Source of the DNA: Kineosporia succinea
Lineage (GTDB): Bacteria > Actinomycetota > Actinomycetes > Actinomycetales > Kineosporiaceae
Assembly: GCF_030811555.1 (NCBI RefSeq)
Contig: NZ_JAUSQZ010000001.1
Coordinates: 7,313,241-7,377,240 of the forward strand
Reading direction: 5' to 3'
DNA length: 64,000 bases
Positions 8,999-16,519 of this stretch are shown here, in pieces. Numbering within the stretch: position 1 is the first letter of the stretch; each line of letters starts with the position of its first letter. A program made the position numbers and the translations under genes. The notes beneath the pieces are model-generated. The model saw only the letters and a program-made list of their open reading frames with translations. It ran no database searches and had not been told where the DNA came from.

Positions 8999-9967
8999 GT
9001 GCTGCAGCTCGACGACCACTGGGTCTGGGACTTCTGGCTCGCCCGTGACATCTCCCCCGGCATCTCCCGGGGCGGGTCGGAACACCACCTGTTCTACCTG
9101 TACGCCCCGAAGTCGCTGGGCTCCGAGCACCGGCGGCACCGCAACGCCCGGATCGGGCACGCGACGTCGCCCGACCTGGTGAACTGGACCGTGCTGCCCG
9201 AGGCCCTGGGGCCCCGGGGCGCGGGGTATTTCGACGAGACGGCCACCTGGACGGGCTGTGTCGTGCGGTCGGGCGACGAGTGGGTGATGTTCTACACCGG
9301 CTCGCGGTTCCTGCACGCCGAGCCCGAGCACGCGAACATCGAGACGATCGGACGCGCGGTCTCGGCCGACCTGAACACCTGGGTTCCCGATCGGGAACCG
9401 GTGCTGGTGGCCGACTCCCGCTGGTACGAGACGCTCGGCGACTCGTCGTGGCCGGAGGAGGCGTGGCGGGATCCGTGGGTGTACCCGGTCGAGGACGGCT
9501 GGGAGATGCTGATCACGGCCCGGGCGCGACCCGGGGCCGGTTTCGGGGACTCCGAGGCCGGGGTGATCGGGCGGGCCTTCTCGGCGGACCTGGTCGCCTG
9601 GGAGGCACGGCCACCCTTGAGCGCTCCGGGCGCGGGGTTCGTGCACCTCGAAGTCCCGCAGCTGGTCACGGTTCTCGGGCGGGAGTTCCTGATCTTCTCC
9701 TGCCCGGCGTCCGGGCTGTCGGGTGCCCGGCTCGGTTCACCCGGGGGGATCTGGTCGGTTCCGGTGCGGGGTGGCGTCCTGGAGCCGGAGGACGCGTCGC
9801 TGCTCCTGGAGGAGCACTGGTACAGCGGGCGGGTGGTCGAGCACGAGGGTTCGGCGAAGCTGCTGGCGTTCGCGAACACCGCTGCGGACGGGACGTTTCC
9901 CGGGGTGATCGGGGATCCGTTCGATCTGGGGATCGGGGTGGACGGCCGGTTGCGCGTGATGGTGTGA
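8999..9967 (+). CDS. GH43/GH32-like five-bladed beta-propeller glycosidase
   Basis: Protein of 322 residues without a signal peptide, starting at a GTG 10 bp after the GH3 gene with AGGGGA as RBS. The N-terminal WVWDFWLARD followed by HHLFYLYAP is the first-blade pattern of GH32/GH43/GH68-type propellers. The sequence WRDPWV holds the RDP triad region, and HLEVPQL is the likely place of the acid Glu. The end of the gene is followed by a hairpin, so it is the last gene of the sugar operon. It may be an arabinofuranosidase, xylosidase or fructosidase; family assignment is firmer than substrate. Confidence 0.8.
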   Translation: MLQLDDHWVWDFWLARDISPGISRGGSEHHLFYLYAPKSLGSEHRRHRNARIGHATSPDLVNWTVLPEALGPRGAGYFDETATWTGCVVRSGDEWVMFYTGSRFLHAEPEHANIETIGRAVSADLNTWVPDREPVLVADSRWYETLGDSSWPEEAWRDPWVYPVEDGWEMLITARARPGAGFGDSEAGVIGRAFSADLVAWEARPPLSAPGAGFVHLEVPQLVTVLGREFLIFSCPASGLSGARLGSPGGIWSVPVRGGVLEPEDASLLLEEHWYSGRVVEHEGSAKLLAFANTAADGTFPGVIGDPFDLGIGVDGRLRVMV

Positions 9968-9972
9968 CGACG

Positions 9973-10013
9973 AGCCGGGGCCCGGCGCCCGTTGCGGCCA
10001 CCGGGCCCTGGTT
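9973..10013. terminator. Bidirectional hairpin between convergent genes
   Basis: A 13-bp stem with two G-T wobbles (9973-9985 pairing with 10001-10013, core GGGCCCGG/CCGGGCCC) and a 15-nt loop. It lies just after the stop of the glycosidase gene and 19 bp before the end of the convergent gene on the minus strand. There is no U-tract, as is usual in high-GC actinobacteria. Confidence 0.6.
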
Positions 10014-10032
10014 CTTCGTGTGGGGCCAGGAC

Positions 10033-10404
10033 CTAGGCGCGCTGCAGGGCGGGCGACGCCAGGTCGACGACGTCGGGCCACTTCTTCAGCGATTCGCCGT
10101 CGGCACGGTCGAGATCGTAGGTGATCCAGGTGGTGTCGTGCTCGCGGCCCTGGGCCTCGATCGTGACGCCGACCCGGCCGTAGGCGCCGAGCACCTCGGC
10201 CACGACGGCCTGGAGGGTCTTGCGCGGGAGGGTCCAGACGCGAGCCTCCTCGTCCCAGCGGGGGGTGCTGCCGGTGGCGGCCAGGCGGTCGCGCAGGTCG
10301 GCGCGGAACGGGGCCCGCACCACCAGGCGACCGGACAGCGGGGCGGTGATGCGAGGCCGGGCGTGGGCCGGGGACGGGCGGTGGTTCAGGAGTGCGGTCT
10401 GCAT
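10033..10404 (-). CDS. Small HARP/helicase-N-like domain protein, function unknown
   Basis: Protein of 123 residues. Its centre reads RLVVRAPFRADLRDRL, then RWDEEARVWTLPRK. This resembles the F-x-RWD-x-x-R-x-W-x-x-P pattern found in HARP-like and helicase-accessory N-terminal domains, which bind nucleic acid. The rest (DTTWITYDLDRADGESLKKW) is unassigned. No catalytic residues can be named. It is preceded by a promoter and a leaderless small ORF ending in two Cys codons (10457-10534), so its expression may be set by translation of that peptide. Family resemblance is by eye only. Confidence 0.65.
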   Translation of the reverse strand: MQTALLNHRPSPAHARPRITAPLSGRLVVRAPFRADLRDRLAATGSTPRWDEEARVWTLPRKTLQAVVAEVLGAYGRVGVTIEAQGREHDTTWITYDLDRADGESLKKWPDVVDLASPALQRA

Positions 10405-10456
10405 GATGTCTTCGCTTTCGGTTCGCGGGGCCGGGATCTTGAAGAAATCCAGAGCC

Positions 10457-10534
10457 TCAGCAACACCGATTGGTCAGAGCCCGGCCGTTGTCCACGTAAC
10501 GGCGGTGGGTGAGCACCAGCTGCGGCGACGGCAT
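10457..10534 (-). CDS. Leaderless 25-aa leader peptide ending in Cys-Cys
   Basis: Small ORF starting with MPSPQLVLTHRRYVD and ending with NRCC before a TGA. Its ATG lies 6 nt after the -10 hexamer TATCGT, so the transcript would begin at or near the ATG (leaderless). The pattern L-T-x-R-R-x-V-D near the middle and tandem Cys codons at the end match the actinobacterial family of cysteine-responsive leader peptides. In that family, ribosome stalling at Cys codons alters expression of the next gene. The next gene on this strand starts 52 nt downstream (10404). The reading is direct; the attenuation role is inferred from the family. Confidence 0.7.
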   Translation of the reverse strand: MPSPQLVLTHRRYVDNGRALTNRCC

Positions 10535-10540
10535 GACTCG

Positions 10541-10569
10541 ACGATAGGCACGACGGGCGGCTTAGTCAA
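10541..10569 (-). promoter_or_regulatory. Promoter for the leader peptide and HARP-like gene
   Basis: On the minus strand TTGACT (-35, 10569-10564) is separated by exactly 17 nt from TATCGT (-10, 10546-10541). The predicted start of transcription is at the ATG of the leader peptide. The -35 overlaps the stop codon of the upstream membrane-protein gene. This is the best -35/-10 match noticed in the window. Confidence 0.65.
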
Positions 10570-11216
10570 CCGATCCGGTCAAGAATGCGTTCCGGCTCGG
10601 GCGCCCGCGGGATCCAGGGGAAGCGCGCGAAGACCGGCATCATCGGGTGCATCAGCGGGCCGATGGCGAAAGTGGCCACCAGGGTGCCGATTCCCAGGTC
10701 GCCGCCGAGCACGGCACCGACGGCCACGACCGAGACCTCGACCACGGTGCGGGCCTTCCAGACCGGCCAGCCGAACCGCTCGACCAGGCCGACCATGAGC
10801 CCGTCGCGGGGGCCGGTGCCGTAGCCGGCGCCGATGTAGCAGGCGGTCGCGACGGCGAGGAGCACCAGGCTGACGGCGAAGAGCAGCACCTTGGCCGCGA
10901 GCGCGTCCGGCTCGGGCACCAGGGCGAGCACCAGGTCGGAGGCGGGGCCGATGACGAGGACGTTGAGCAGGGTGCCGAGGCCGGGCCTCTGGCGCAGCGG
11001 GAACCACAGCAGCAGCACGACGAAGCTGGTCAGGACGGTCAGGGCGCCGAACGACAGGGGCAGCACGTTCTCCAGGCCCTGGGTGAGCACGGACCATGAC
11101 GACACCCCGACCGCGGCGCGGACCATCAGGGCGATGGCGGCGCCGTAGAGGAACAGGCCGATGCCGAGCTGGGTCAGGCGGAGTGCGTGGGCGCGCGTCG
11201 TGGACACTCGTCCCAT
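10566..11216 (-). CDS. YczE/YyaS-like integral membrane protein
   Basis: About 216 residues with five to six hydrophobic segments. The sequence GIGLFLYGAAIALMVRAAVG near the N-terminus and IGAGYGTGPRDGLMVGLVER in the middle are typical of the YczE/YitT-like membrane family; the biochemical function is unknown. The ATG at 11216 is preferred over a GTG at 11261 because the extra residues are not membrane-like and the GTG has no RBS. It is not in an obvious operon; the downstream small-protein gene has its own promoter. Confidence 0.85.
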   Translation of the reverse strand: MGRVSTTRAHALRLTQLGIGLFLYGAAIALMVRAAVGVSSWSVLTQGLENVLPLSFGALTVLTSFVVLLLWFPLRQRPGLGTLLNVLVIGPASDLVLALVPEPDALAAKVLLFAVSLVLLAVATACYIGAGYGTGPRDGLMVGLVERFGWPVWKARTVVEVSVVAVGAVLGGDLGIGTLVATFAIGPLMHPMMPVFARFPWIPRAPEPERILDRIG

Positions 11217-11461
11217 CCTGAGCGCCACTGGCCTGCCCGGCGATAGCCAATTCGCGGGCACTGGCTACGGGCGGTCATGGCGACCACCCACCCACTCACC
11301 GGGCGGGGTCAGGTGACCGGAGCGTCCGCCATCGGCCGGCGGAACCGGAGCGTGAGCGTGGGCGCGCCGATCGAGTGCCGCGGGCCTGCCGGGGACCACC
11401 GCGGGCGCCGCCGGTTCGATGGAACGGGGGGGAAGGACACACGTTGTCAGGAAGGATCATC

Positions 11462-12250
11462 GTGCACACCCTCAAGCGAATCGTCGTTCTCGCCACCGCG
11501 ATGAGTCTGGTGGGCCTGGGCTCGGTCGGAGCCGTCAGCGCCTCCGCGGCGCCTGCGCCCACGGCCGTGACGGGTGCCTCATCGAGCCTCTCACCGGCGC
11601 TCGGTGCTGCGCAGGTGGTGGGGACGTCGAAGGTGGCGAAGGCGGCGAGGATCAAGAAGACGAAGATCGTCGCGCTATCGCCGTTCCGGCCCTCGGGGTA
11701 TCTGAAGAAGGCCTGGAGCAGTGACGTCCGGCCCGGCACCGCGCCGACCGGCGACGGTGGCAGCGACTGCAGCTGGAGTTCGGTGTCGGCGCTGAACGAC
11801 GGTACCTACGAGTGCGTGCCGACCGTGCTCGGGGCGGCGTTCTGCTGGGCCTCGCCGAAGTACCCGGGACGGGTGCTGTGCCTGGAGTCGGCCTGGTCGC
11901 GTCATCTGCGGGACTACCAGGCGTCGAACCTGCCCCGGACGCACGCGCCCAGGCGCGCACAGCCGCTGGCGATGGAGCTGTCGGACGGCAGCCGCTACGA
12001 GCTGAAGACCGGCGGCACCTACCCGGCGCGGCAGGACGGGCTGTTCGGGATGTACCTGTGCGCGAACAAGGTCTGCGCCTCGAAGGACAAGGACCTCGCG
12101 ATCCTGTCGGCCGGTGGGCACGGTGTGAACCGGTCGAGGGCGGTGTGGACCGTGCGGGTCGGCGAGGTCGGTGGCGGGGACGAGACCTTCCCGGCGCCGA
12201 AGCGCTACCAGGTCCGGAAGGCCTGGTTCATCCGCAACGACATCCGCTGA
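11462..12250 (+). CDS. Secreted protein of unknown function
   Basis: 262 residues from a GTG with GAAGGA upstream. A classical signal peptide (VHTLKRIVVLATAM, then a hydrophobic run, cut near ASAAPAP) indicates export. The mature part holds six cysteines in CSW, YECVPT, FCWASP, LCLES, YLCANK and KVCAS, which could form three disulphides. No recognisable domain is seen. The gene ends only 22 bp before a nine-bp tandem repeat block. Frames starting further upstream (from 11375) add a non-signal N-terminus and are rejected. Confidence 0.75.
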   Translation: MHTLKRIVVLATAMSLVGLGSVGAVSASAAPAPTAVTGASSSLSPALGAAQVVGTSKVAKAARIKKTKIVALSPFRPSGYLKKAWSSDVRPGTAPTGDGGSDCSWSSVSALNDGTYECVPTVLGAAFCWASPKYPGRVLCLESAWSRHLRDYQASNLPRTHAPRRAQPLAMELSDGSRYELKTGGTYPARQDGLFGMYLCANKVCASKDKDLAILSAGGHGVNRSRAVWTVRVGEVGGGDETFPAPKRYQVRKAWFIRNDIR

Positions 12251-12272
12251 ACGAGTCGAGCGAGCTGCCCTT

Positions 12273-12344
12273 GGTCGGCCGGGTCGGCCGGGTCGGCCTG
12301 GTCGGCCGGGTCGGCCGGGTCGGCCTGGTCGGCCTGGTCGGCCG
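12273..12344. repeat. Nonanucleotide tandem repeat, 8 copies
   Basis: Eight perfect-phase copies of GGTCGGCCK (K = G or T at position 9), followed by a decayed ninth copy. The block sits between the stop of the secreted-protein gene and the next gene on the same strand. Confidence 0.95.
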
Positions 12345-12422
12345 GGTCACCGGGTCGCCTGCCCGCGGTCGAATCGGGTGCGGGATCATGGACTCTCGTC
12401 CCTGAGCACCGAGAGGTCCCGC

Positions 12423-13490
12423 ATGACGCCGCGTGCACTGCCGCCGAACGCCCCGCAGCCCGGCTCCCGGTTGCTCGACTCGGTCCTCCCGATCGCCGGT
12501 GCCCCGATGGCCGGGGGCCCGACCACCGTGGCGCTGGCGCGGGCGGTCGCGGGGGCGGGCGGGTTCCCGTTCCTGGCCGGCGGGTACCGGACGCCGCAGG
12601 CGCTGGCGGCCGAGATCGACGAGATGCGTTCGTCCGGTGCCCGGTTCGGGGTGAACCTGTTCGTGCCCGCCCGGGACCGCCCCGACCCGAGCGCGTTCGC
12701 CGCCTACGCGGCCGAGCTGGCGCCCGAGGCCGCGCGGTACGGCCTCGAGCTGAACCCGGTCCCGGTCGAGGACGACGACCACTGGCCCGCCAAGATCGCC
12801 CTGCTGGTGCAGCGGCCCGTTCCGGTGGTGTCCCTGACGTTCGGCCTGCCCGACGTCTCCGACATCGCAGCGCTGACGGACGTGGGGACGCGTGTTCTCG
12901 CGTCCGTCACCTCCGTCGGCGAGGCGCGGGCGGCCCGGGACGTGGGGGTGGACGGCCTGGTCGTGCAGGGCACCGGGGCCGGTGGTCACAGCGCCACCCA
13001 CGACCCGGCTCGTCGGCCGGCCCCGATCCCCCTCGACGACCTGGTGCGTCAGGTGATCGCCGAGGTCGGTCTGCCGGTGGTCGCGACCGGAGGGGTGGAC
13101 GGCCCGGACGCCGTCCGCCGCCTCCTCGCCGCCGGCGCCGAGAGCGTCGCCGTCGGCACCCTGCTGATGCTCACCGACGAGGCCGGAACGACCCCGGTCC
13201 ACCGCGCCGCCCTGGCCGACGTCTCCGACCAGGTCGGCGTTTTCCCCGAGACCGTCGTGACCCGGGCGTTCACGGGGAGGCCCGCCCGGGCCCTCCGCAC
13301 GTCCTTCGTCGACCGTCACGGTGAGAAAGCGCCGGTGGCCTACCCCGGCGTCCACCATCTGACCCGGGCTCTGCGCCAGGCCGCCGCACGAGCCGGTGAG
13401 GCCCGGAATGTGCATCTGTGGGCCGGAACCGGCTACCGCAACGCTCTCACCGGCCCCGCTGCCGACGTGGTGCGCCGGCTCAGCACCTGA
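12423..13490 (+). CDS. Nitronate monooxygenase / 2-nitropropane dioxygenase family
   Basis: 356 residues from an ATG preceded by GAGAGG. It is an FMN-binding TIM-barrel protein, with the entry PIAGAPMAGGPTTVALARAV, the mid-barrel FGVNLFVPAR, the GLVVQGTGAGGHS loop carrying the catalytic-type His, and the phosphate-binding VATGGVDGPDAVRRLLAAGA near the end. Family members oxidise alkyl nitronates and propionate 3-nitronate, a detoxification role. It seems to be a single-gene unit. Upstream codons in the same frame run through the nine-bp repeat and are not part of the protein. Confidence 0.9.
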   Translation: MTPRALPPNAPQPGSRLLDSVLPIAGAPMAGGPTTVALARAVAGAGGFPFLAGGYRTPQALAAEIDEMRSSGARFGVNLFVPARDRPDPSAFAAYAAELAPEAARYGLELNPVPVEDDDHWPAKIALLVQRPVPVVSLTFGLPDVSDIAALTDVGTRVLASVTSVGEARAARDVGVDGLVVQGTGAGGHSATHDPARRPAPIPLDDLVRQVIAEVGLPVVATGGVDGPDAVRRLLAAGAESVAVGTLLMLTDEAGTTPVHRAALADVSDQVGVFPETVVTRAFTGRPARALRTSFVDRHGEKAPVAYPGVHHLTRALRQAAARAGEARNVHLWAGTGYRNALTGPAADVVRRLST

Positions 13491-13644
13491 GCGGAGGCTG
13501 TGCGCCCGGCGCCGAATCCGACCTCCGCTCACGCGCCACGCCCCCAGAGGCCCGGCTCCCCGGTCGTCGGCCCCGCGTCGGTTCCGCCTCAGCCCTCCGG
13601 CACGCCTGGTCCGTCCCCGCTCCGCGGCACCCCTGATCCGTCCC

Positions 13645-13728
13645 GGCCCCGAGGGCACCCCTGGGTTGCCCTGGCCCCGAGGGCACCCCTGGATCGCCCT
13701 GGCCCCGAGGGCACCCCTGGTTCGCCGG
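13645..13728. repeat. 28-bp tandem repeat, 3 copies
   Basis: Three 28-bp units each beginning GGCCCCGAGGGCACCCCTGG, in the gap between two convergent genes. A decayed half unit (GGCACCCCTG) lies just before. No gene is supported in 13491-13750. Confidence 0.93.
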
Positions 13729-13750
13729 CGCTGGCGCCGGCGACGTCAGC

Positions 13751-14752
13751 TCAGCGGGTGGCCTCGCCGGTGGTCCCCCGCACGATGAGGCGGGGCTGGG
13801 TGACGATCTCGCGCCGGCTCACCGGACGGTCCTCGATGCGGTCGATGGCCCGGCGCACGGCCGACGCGGTCATCGAGACGGCGTCCTGCCCGACCGTGGT
13901 GAGGTTGATGTAGCCGAGGCGGGCCAGCCGGTCGTCGTCGAAGCCGACGACGCTGAGCTCCCCGGGCACGTCGACGCCCCGGCTCGCGGCGACCTCGAGA
14001 AGGCCGGTGGCGCTGCGGTCGTTGAACATGGTGACGGCGGTGGGCGGGTCGTCGAGGAGGACGCGGGCCGCCGCGGCCCCGTCGACCTCGGACGCTCCCC
14101 CGGTCACCACGCGGATCTCGGACTCCAGGCCGTTGCGGATCATGGCGTCGCGGTAGCCGCGGCGGCGTTCGGCGGCGGCGGGGTTGCGGCCACCGTCGAT
14201 GTGGGCGATCCGGCGGTGGCCGAGCCCGACCAGATGATCGACGGCCAGGTGCAGGCCGAGACGGTCGTCGTTGCGCACCACGTCGACCGCCTTGTGACGC
14301 ACGTTGCGGCTCAGCACCACCACCGGCAACGGACCCGCCAGCGCCGCGATCTCGGCCGCCGGCGCCTGCAGACTCAGCAGCACCAGAGCCTCGCAGCGGT
14401 CGGAGAGCACCCCGGTGACGGCCCGGCGCTCGTCGCGCTGCGGGGTGATGGCACTGAGGGTCAACTCGTAGCCGGCCTCCTCGGCGGCCGTGTACAGACC
14501 CGTGACCAGATCACCGTGAAAGGCGTGCTGCACGCTGAACACCACGCCGAGCAGACGCGTGCGCCCGCTGCGCAGGAGCCGGGCCCCGCGATCGGGCCGG
14601 TAGTTCAGCTCGGCCGCCGCCTCCTTGACGCGTTCGCGAGTGGCGGCACTGGCTCCCGGCGCGTCTCTCATGACGATCGACACCAGCGCCGTGGACACCC
14701 CCGCGTGCGCGGCGACGTCGGCCAGAGTGACCCGGAGGGCTTCGTCGCGCAT
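13751..14752 (-). CDS. LacI family transcriptional regulator
   Basis: 333 residues with the LacI HTH at the N-terminus (TLADVAAHAGVSTALVSIVM, residues 9-28) and an effector-binding domain of the ribose-binding type (VVGFDDDRLARLGYINLTTV near the end). The ATG lies 6 nt after TAGATT, so the mRNA is probably leaderless. It stands downstream of an MFS transporter on the same strand, and twin AACGTT-centred sites lie upstream of that transporter, which makes this protein a candidate regulator of it. The effector is unknown. Confidence 0.92.
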   Translation of the reverse strand: MRDEALRVTLADVAAHAGVSTALVSIVMRDAPGASAATRERVKEAAAELNYRPDRGARLLRSGRTRLLGVVFSVQHAFHGDLVTGLYTAAEEAGYELTLSAITPQRDERRAVTGVLSDRCEALVLLSLQAPAAEIAALAGPLPVVVLSRNVRHKAVDVVRNDDRLGLHLAVDHLVGLGHRRIAHIDGGRNPAAAERRRGYRDAMIRNGLESEIRVVTGGASEVDGAAAARVLLDDPPTAVTMFNDRSATGLLEVAASRGVDVPGELSVVGFDDDRLARLGYINLTTVGQDAVSMTASAVRRAIDRIEDRPVSRREIVTQPRLIVRGTTGEATR

Positions 14753-14758
14753 CCCGCG

Positions 14759-14764
14759 AATCTA
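14759..14764 (-). promoter_or_regulatory. -10 box of the LacI gene (leaderless)
   Basis: TAGATT on the minus strand, 6 nt before the ATG at 14752. No convincing -35 is visible. Confidence 0.5.
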
Positions 14765-15188
14765 CTTCACCCCGTAGCTGCCGCGATCATGCCGAACCTC
14801 CCCGCCACGCCCGCCCCGCACCGTCCCGTCCCAGCCCACCGCCTCGGTACGCCGGACAACCCCCCACGCCACACCACCCTGCACTCACCGCCCGCCACCC
14901 TCAGCGCCTCCGACGCCCGGCACCGACACCCCCGACACCCCCGACACCCCCATCTGTTCCCGGCACCCCCAATGCCCCTGGTGCCTCCAGCAGCCCAGGC
15001 ACCAGGCACCCGAGATCGTGCTGCTTTCGATTATCGATAATCGAAAACACCGGAATCTCGCGGCCGGCCCATACCGGGCCTCGCACCACCCGGACACGAC
15101 AGCCCCGATCGAAACCCGCGCCACCCGCGCCACACGGACCAGGTGAGGGACGGGACCGACGGGCACCCACGCGTCCTCAAGCACGAAC
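14765..15188. other. 424-bp gap without a supported gene
   Basis: Gap between the 3' end of the MFS gene and the LacI gene. It holds three copies of the 9-mer CCGACACCC (14923-14949) and a 22-bp palindrome (15025-15046, listed separately). Open frames here lack RBS and recognisable content. Confidence 0.6.
15025..15046. promoter_or_regulatory. Perfect 22-bp AT-rich palindrome (orphan operator)
   Basis: Perfect dyad with half site TTTCGATTATC and its exact complement, centred on ATCGAT. In DNA this rich in GC, such a site is unlikely by chance and looks like a protein-binding operator. It lies about 270 bp upstream of the LacI start and about 140 bp beyond the MFS stop, with no gene start close by. 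Confidence 0.6.
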
Positions 15189-16406
15189 TCAGGCGGCCGG
15201 GACCATCGCGGCAGCCACCGCCGCGGAACGGCGCTCACGGAAGCTGACCACCGTCAGCACCAGCCCAACCGCTGCCAGCCCGACACCGACCACGGCCGGG
15301 GACAGGTAGCCGAGGCCCTGCGCGATCACGACGCCACCGATCCAGGCTCCGAGGCTGTTGGCGATGTTCATCGACGACTGGCTGACCGCGGCGCCCATCA
15401 GCTGGGCCCCGGGTGCGACCTGGATCAACCGGGCCTGCAGGGCGGGACTCAGGAACATGCTGGTGGCACCGATCACGAAGATGCTCACGAACAGCCCGGA
15501 CGGGGTACGGGCGATCAGCCAGAACAGGGCGCTCGCGGCCAGCACAGCCGCGAAACCGCTGATCAGCGAGGCCTTCAGGTGCCGGTCCGCGGCGAATCCG
15601 CCGAGGGCGTTGCCCACCGTCATGCCGATGCCGGCCGTGGCGAGAACCCAGGGCACGACGGACGCGTCGAGGCCGGCGACCACGGTCGTCACCGGGGAGG
15701 CGTAGGTGTAGATCGCGAGAAAACCGGCGAACCCGACCGAGGCCACGAACGCCACCAGCCAGACCTGACCGGACCGGAGGGCACGGAGTTCGGCCGCGGG
15801 AGAGGCCTTCTCGTCGCGGCCGACCTCGGGGACCAGGGCCAGCACGGCGATCAGGGTGAGGGCGAATGCGGCGGAGACCACGAGGTTGGCGATGCGCCAG
15901 GTACTGACCTGGCCGAGATAGGTGACCGCCGGGACGCCCACCACGTTGGCCACCGTCAGCCCGGCGATGACCAGCGAGAATCCCTTGGCGTGACTGTTCG
16001 GGCCGATCAGCCGGGAGGCCACCAGCCCGGCGGCACCGAAGTAGGCCCCGTGCGGCAGGCCGGCGAGAAACCTTCCGACCAGGGCCAGTTCGAAGGTCGG
16101 CGCCAGGGCCGAGGCGGCCGTCCCGAGCACGAACCAGCCCAGCAGCACCAGGACCAGGCGCTTGCGCGGCATCCGCGCCGACAGCGCCGCGACGGCGGGC
16201 GCCCCCACCACCACGCCGAGCGCATAGGCGCTGATCAGCCAGCCGGCGTGCCCGATGGCCCTCTCGGCGGACTGCGCGTACTCGGGGGCGAGCAGGTCAC
16301 GCGCGACCTCGGGCAGCAGGCCCATGGCGGCGAACTCGGTCAGGCCGATGGCGAAGCCACCCAGGGCCAGGGCGAGCAGGGCAGCATTGCGGCGAAGCGG
16401 ACTCAC
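15189..16406 (-). CDS. MFS transporter, drug:H+ antiporter-like (DHA1)
   Basis: 405 residues with about twelve membrane helices. The N-terminal LALGGFAIGLTEFAAMGLLPEVARDL is characteristic of the DHA1 AraJ/YdhP-type family. The loop between helices 2 and 3 (LSARMPRKRLVLVLL) and VGRFLAGLPHGAYFGAAGLV in helices 4-5 match the family. It is expected to export small hydrophobic compounds or sugars/arabinose-like substrates. Two AACGTT-centred dyads lie 56-95 bp upstream of its ATG, so it is tightly regulated, perhaps by the LacI protein downstream. Confidence 0.93.
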   Translation of the reverse strand: MSPLRRNAALLALALGGFAIGLTEFAAMGLLPEVARDLLAPEYAQSAERAIGHAGWLISAYALGVVVGAPAVAALSARMPRKRLVLVLLGWFVLGTAASALAPTFELALVGRFLAGLPHGAYFGAAGLVASRLIGPNSHAKGFSLVIAGLTVANVVGVPAVTYLGQVSTWRIANLVVSAAFALTLIAVLALVPEVGRDEKASPAAELRALRSGQVWLVAFVASVGFAGFLAIYTYASPVTTVVAGLDASVVPWVLATAGIGMTVGNALGGFAADRHLKASLISGFAAVLAASALFWLIARTPSGLFVSIFVIGATSMFLSPALQARLIQVAPGAQLMGAAVSQSSMNIANSLGAWIGGVVIAQGLGYLSPAVVGVGLAAVGLVLTVVSFRERRSAAVAAAMVPAA

Positions 16407-16461
16407 GGGATCCTCCGGACGAGGGCTGACGGGGCCGCAACACCTTTCGGCACCGCCAGAA

Positions 16462-16501
16462 CTATAACGTTCTAGAGGGCTCTGCGCCTAGAACGTTATA
16501 G
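16462..16501. promoter_or_regulatory. Twin operators upstream of the MFS gene
   Basis: Two 14-bp sites, CTATAACGTTCTAG (16462-16475) and its exact reverse complement (16488-16501), separated by 12 bp. Each is itself nearly palindromic around AACGTT, so this is a pair of operators in mirror orientation with centres 26 bp apart. Candidate binders are LacI- or TetR-family proteins. Confidence 0.8.
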
Positions 16502-16519
16502 CTGACGGAGCGCTATACC

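Noticed and set aside
6257-9646. Very long open frame on the minus strand
   Set aside because: Antisense shadow of the permease and glycosidase genes; high GC removes stop codons, and the translated sequence is Arg/Pro/Gly/His-rich without any domain.
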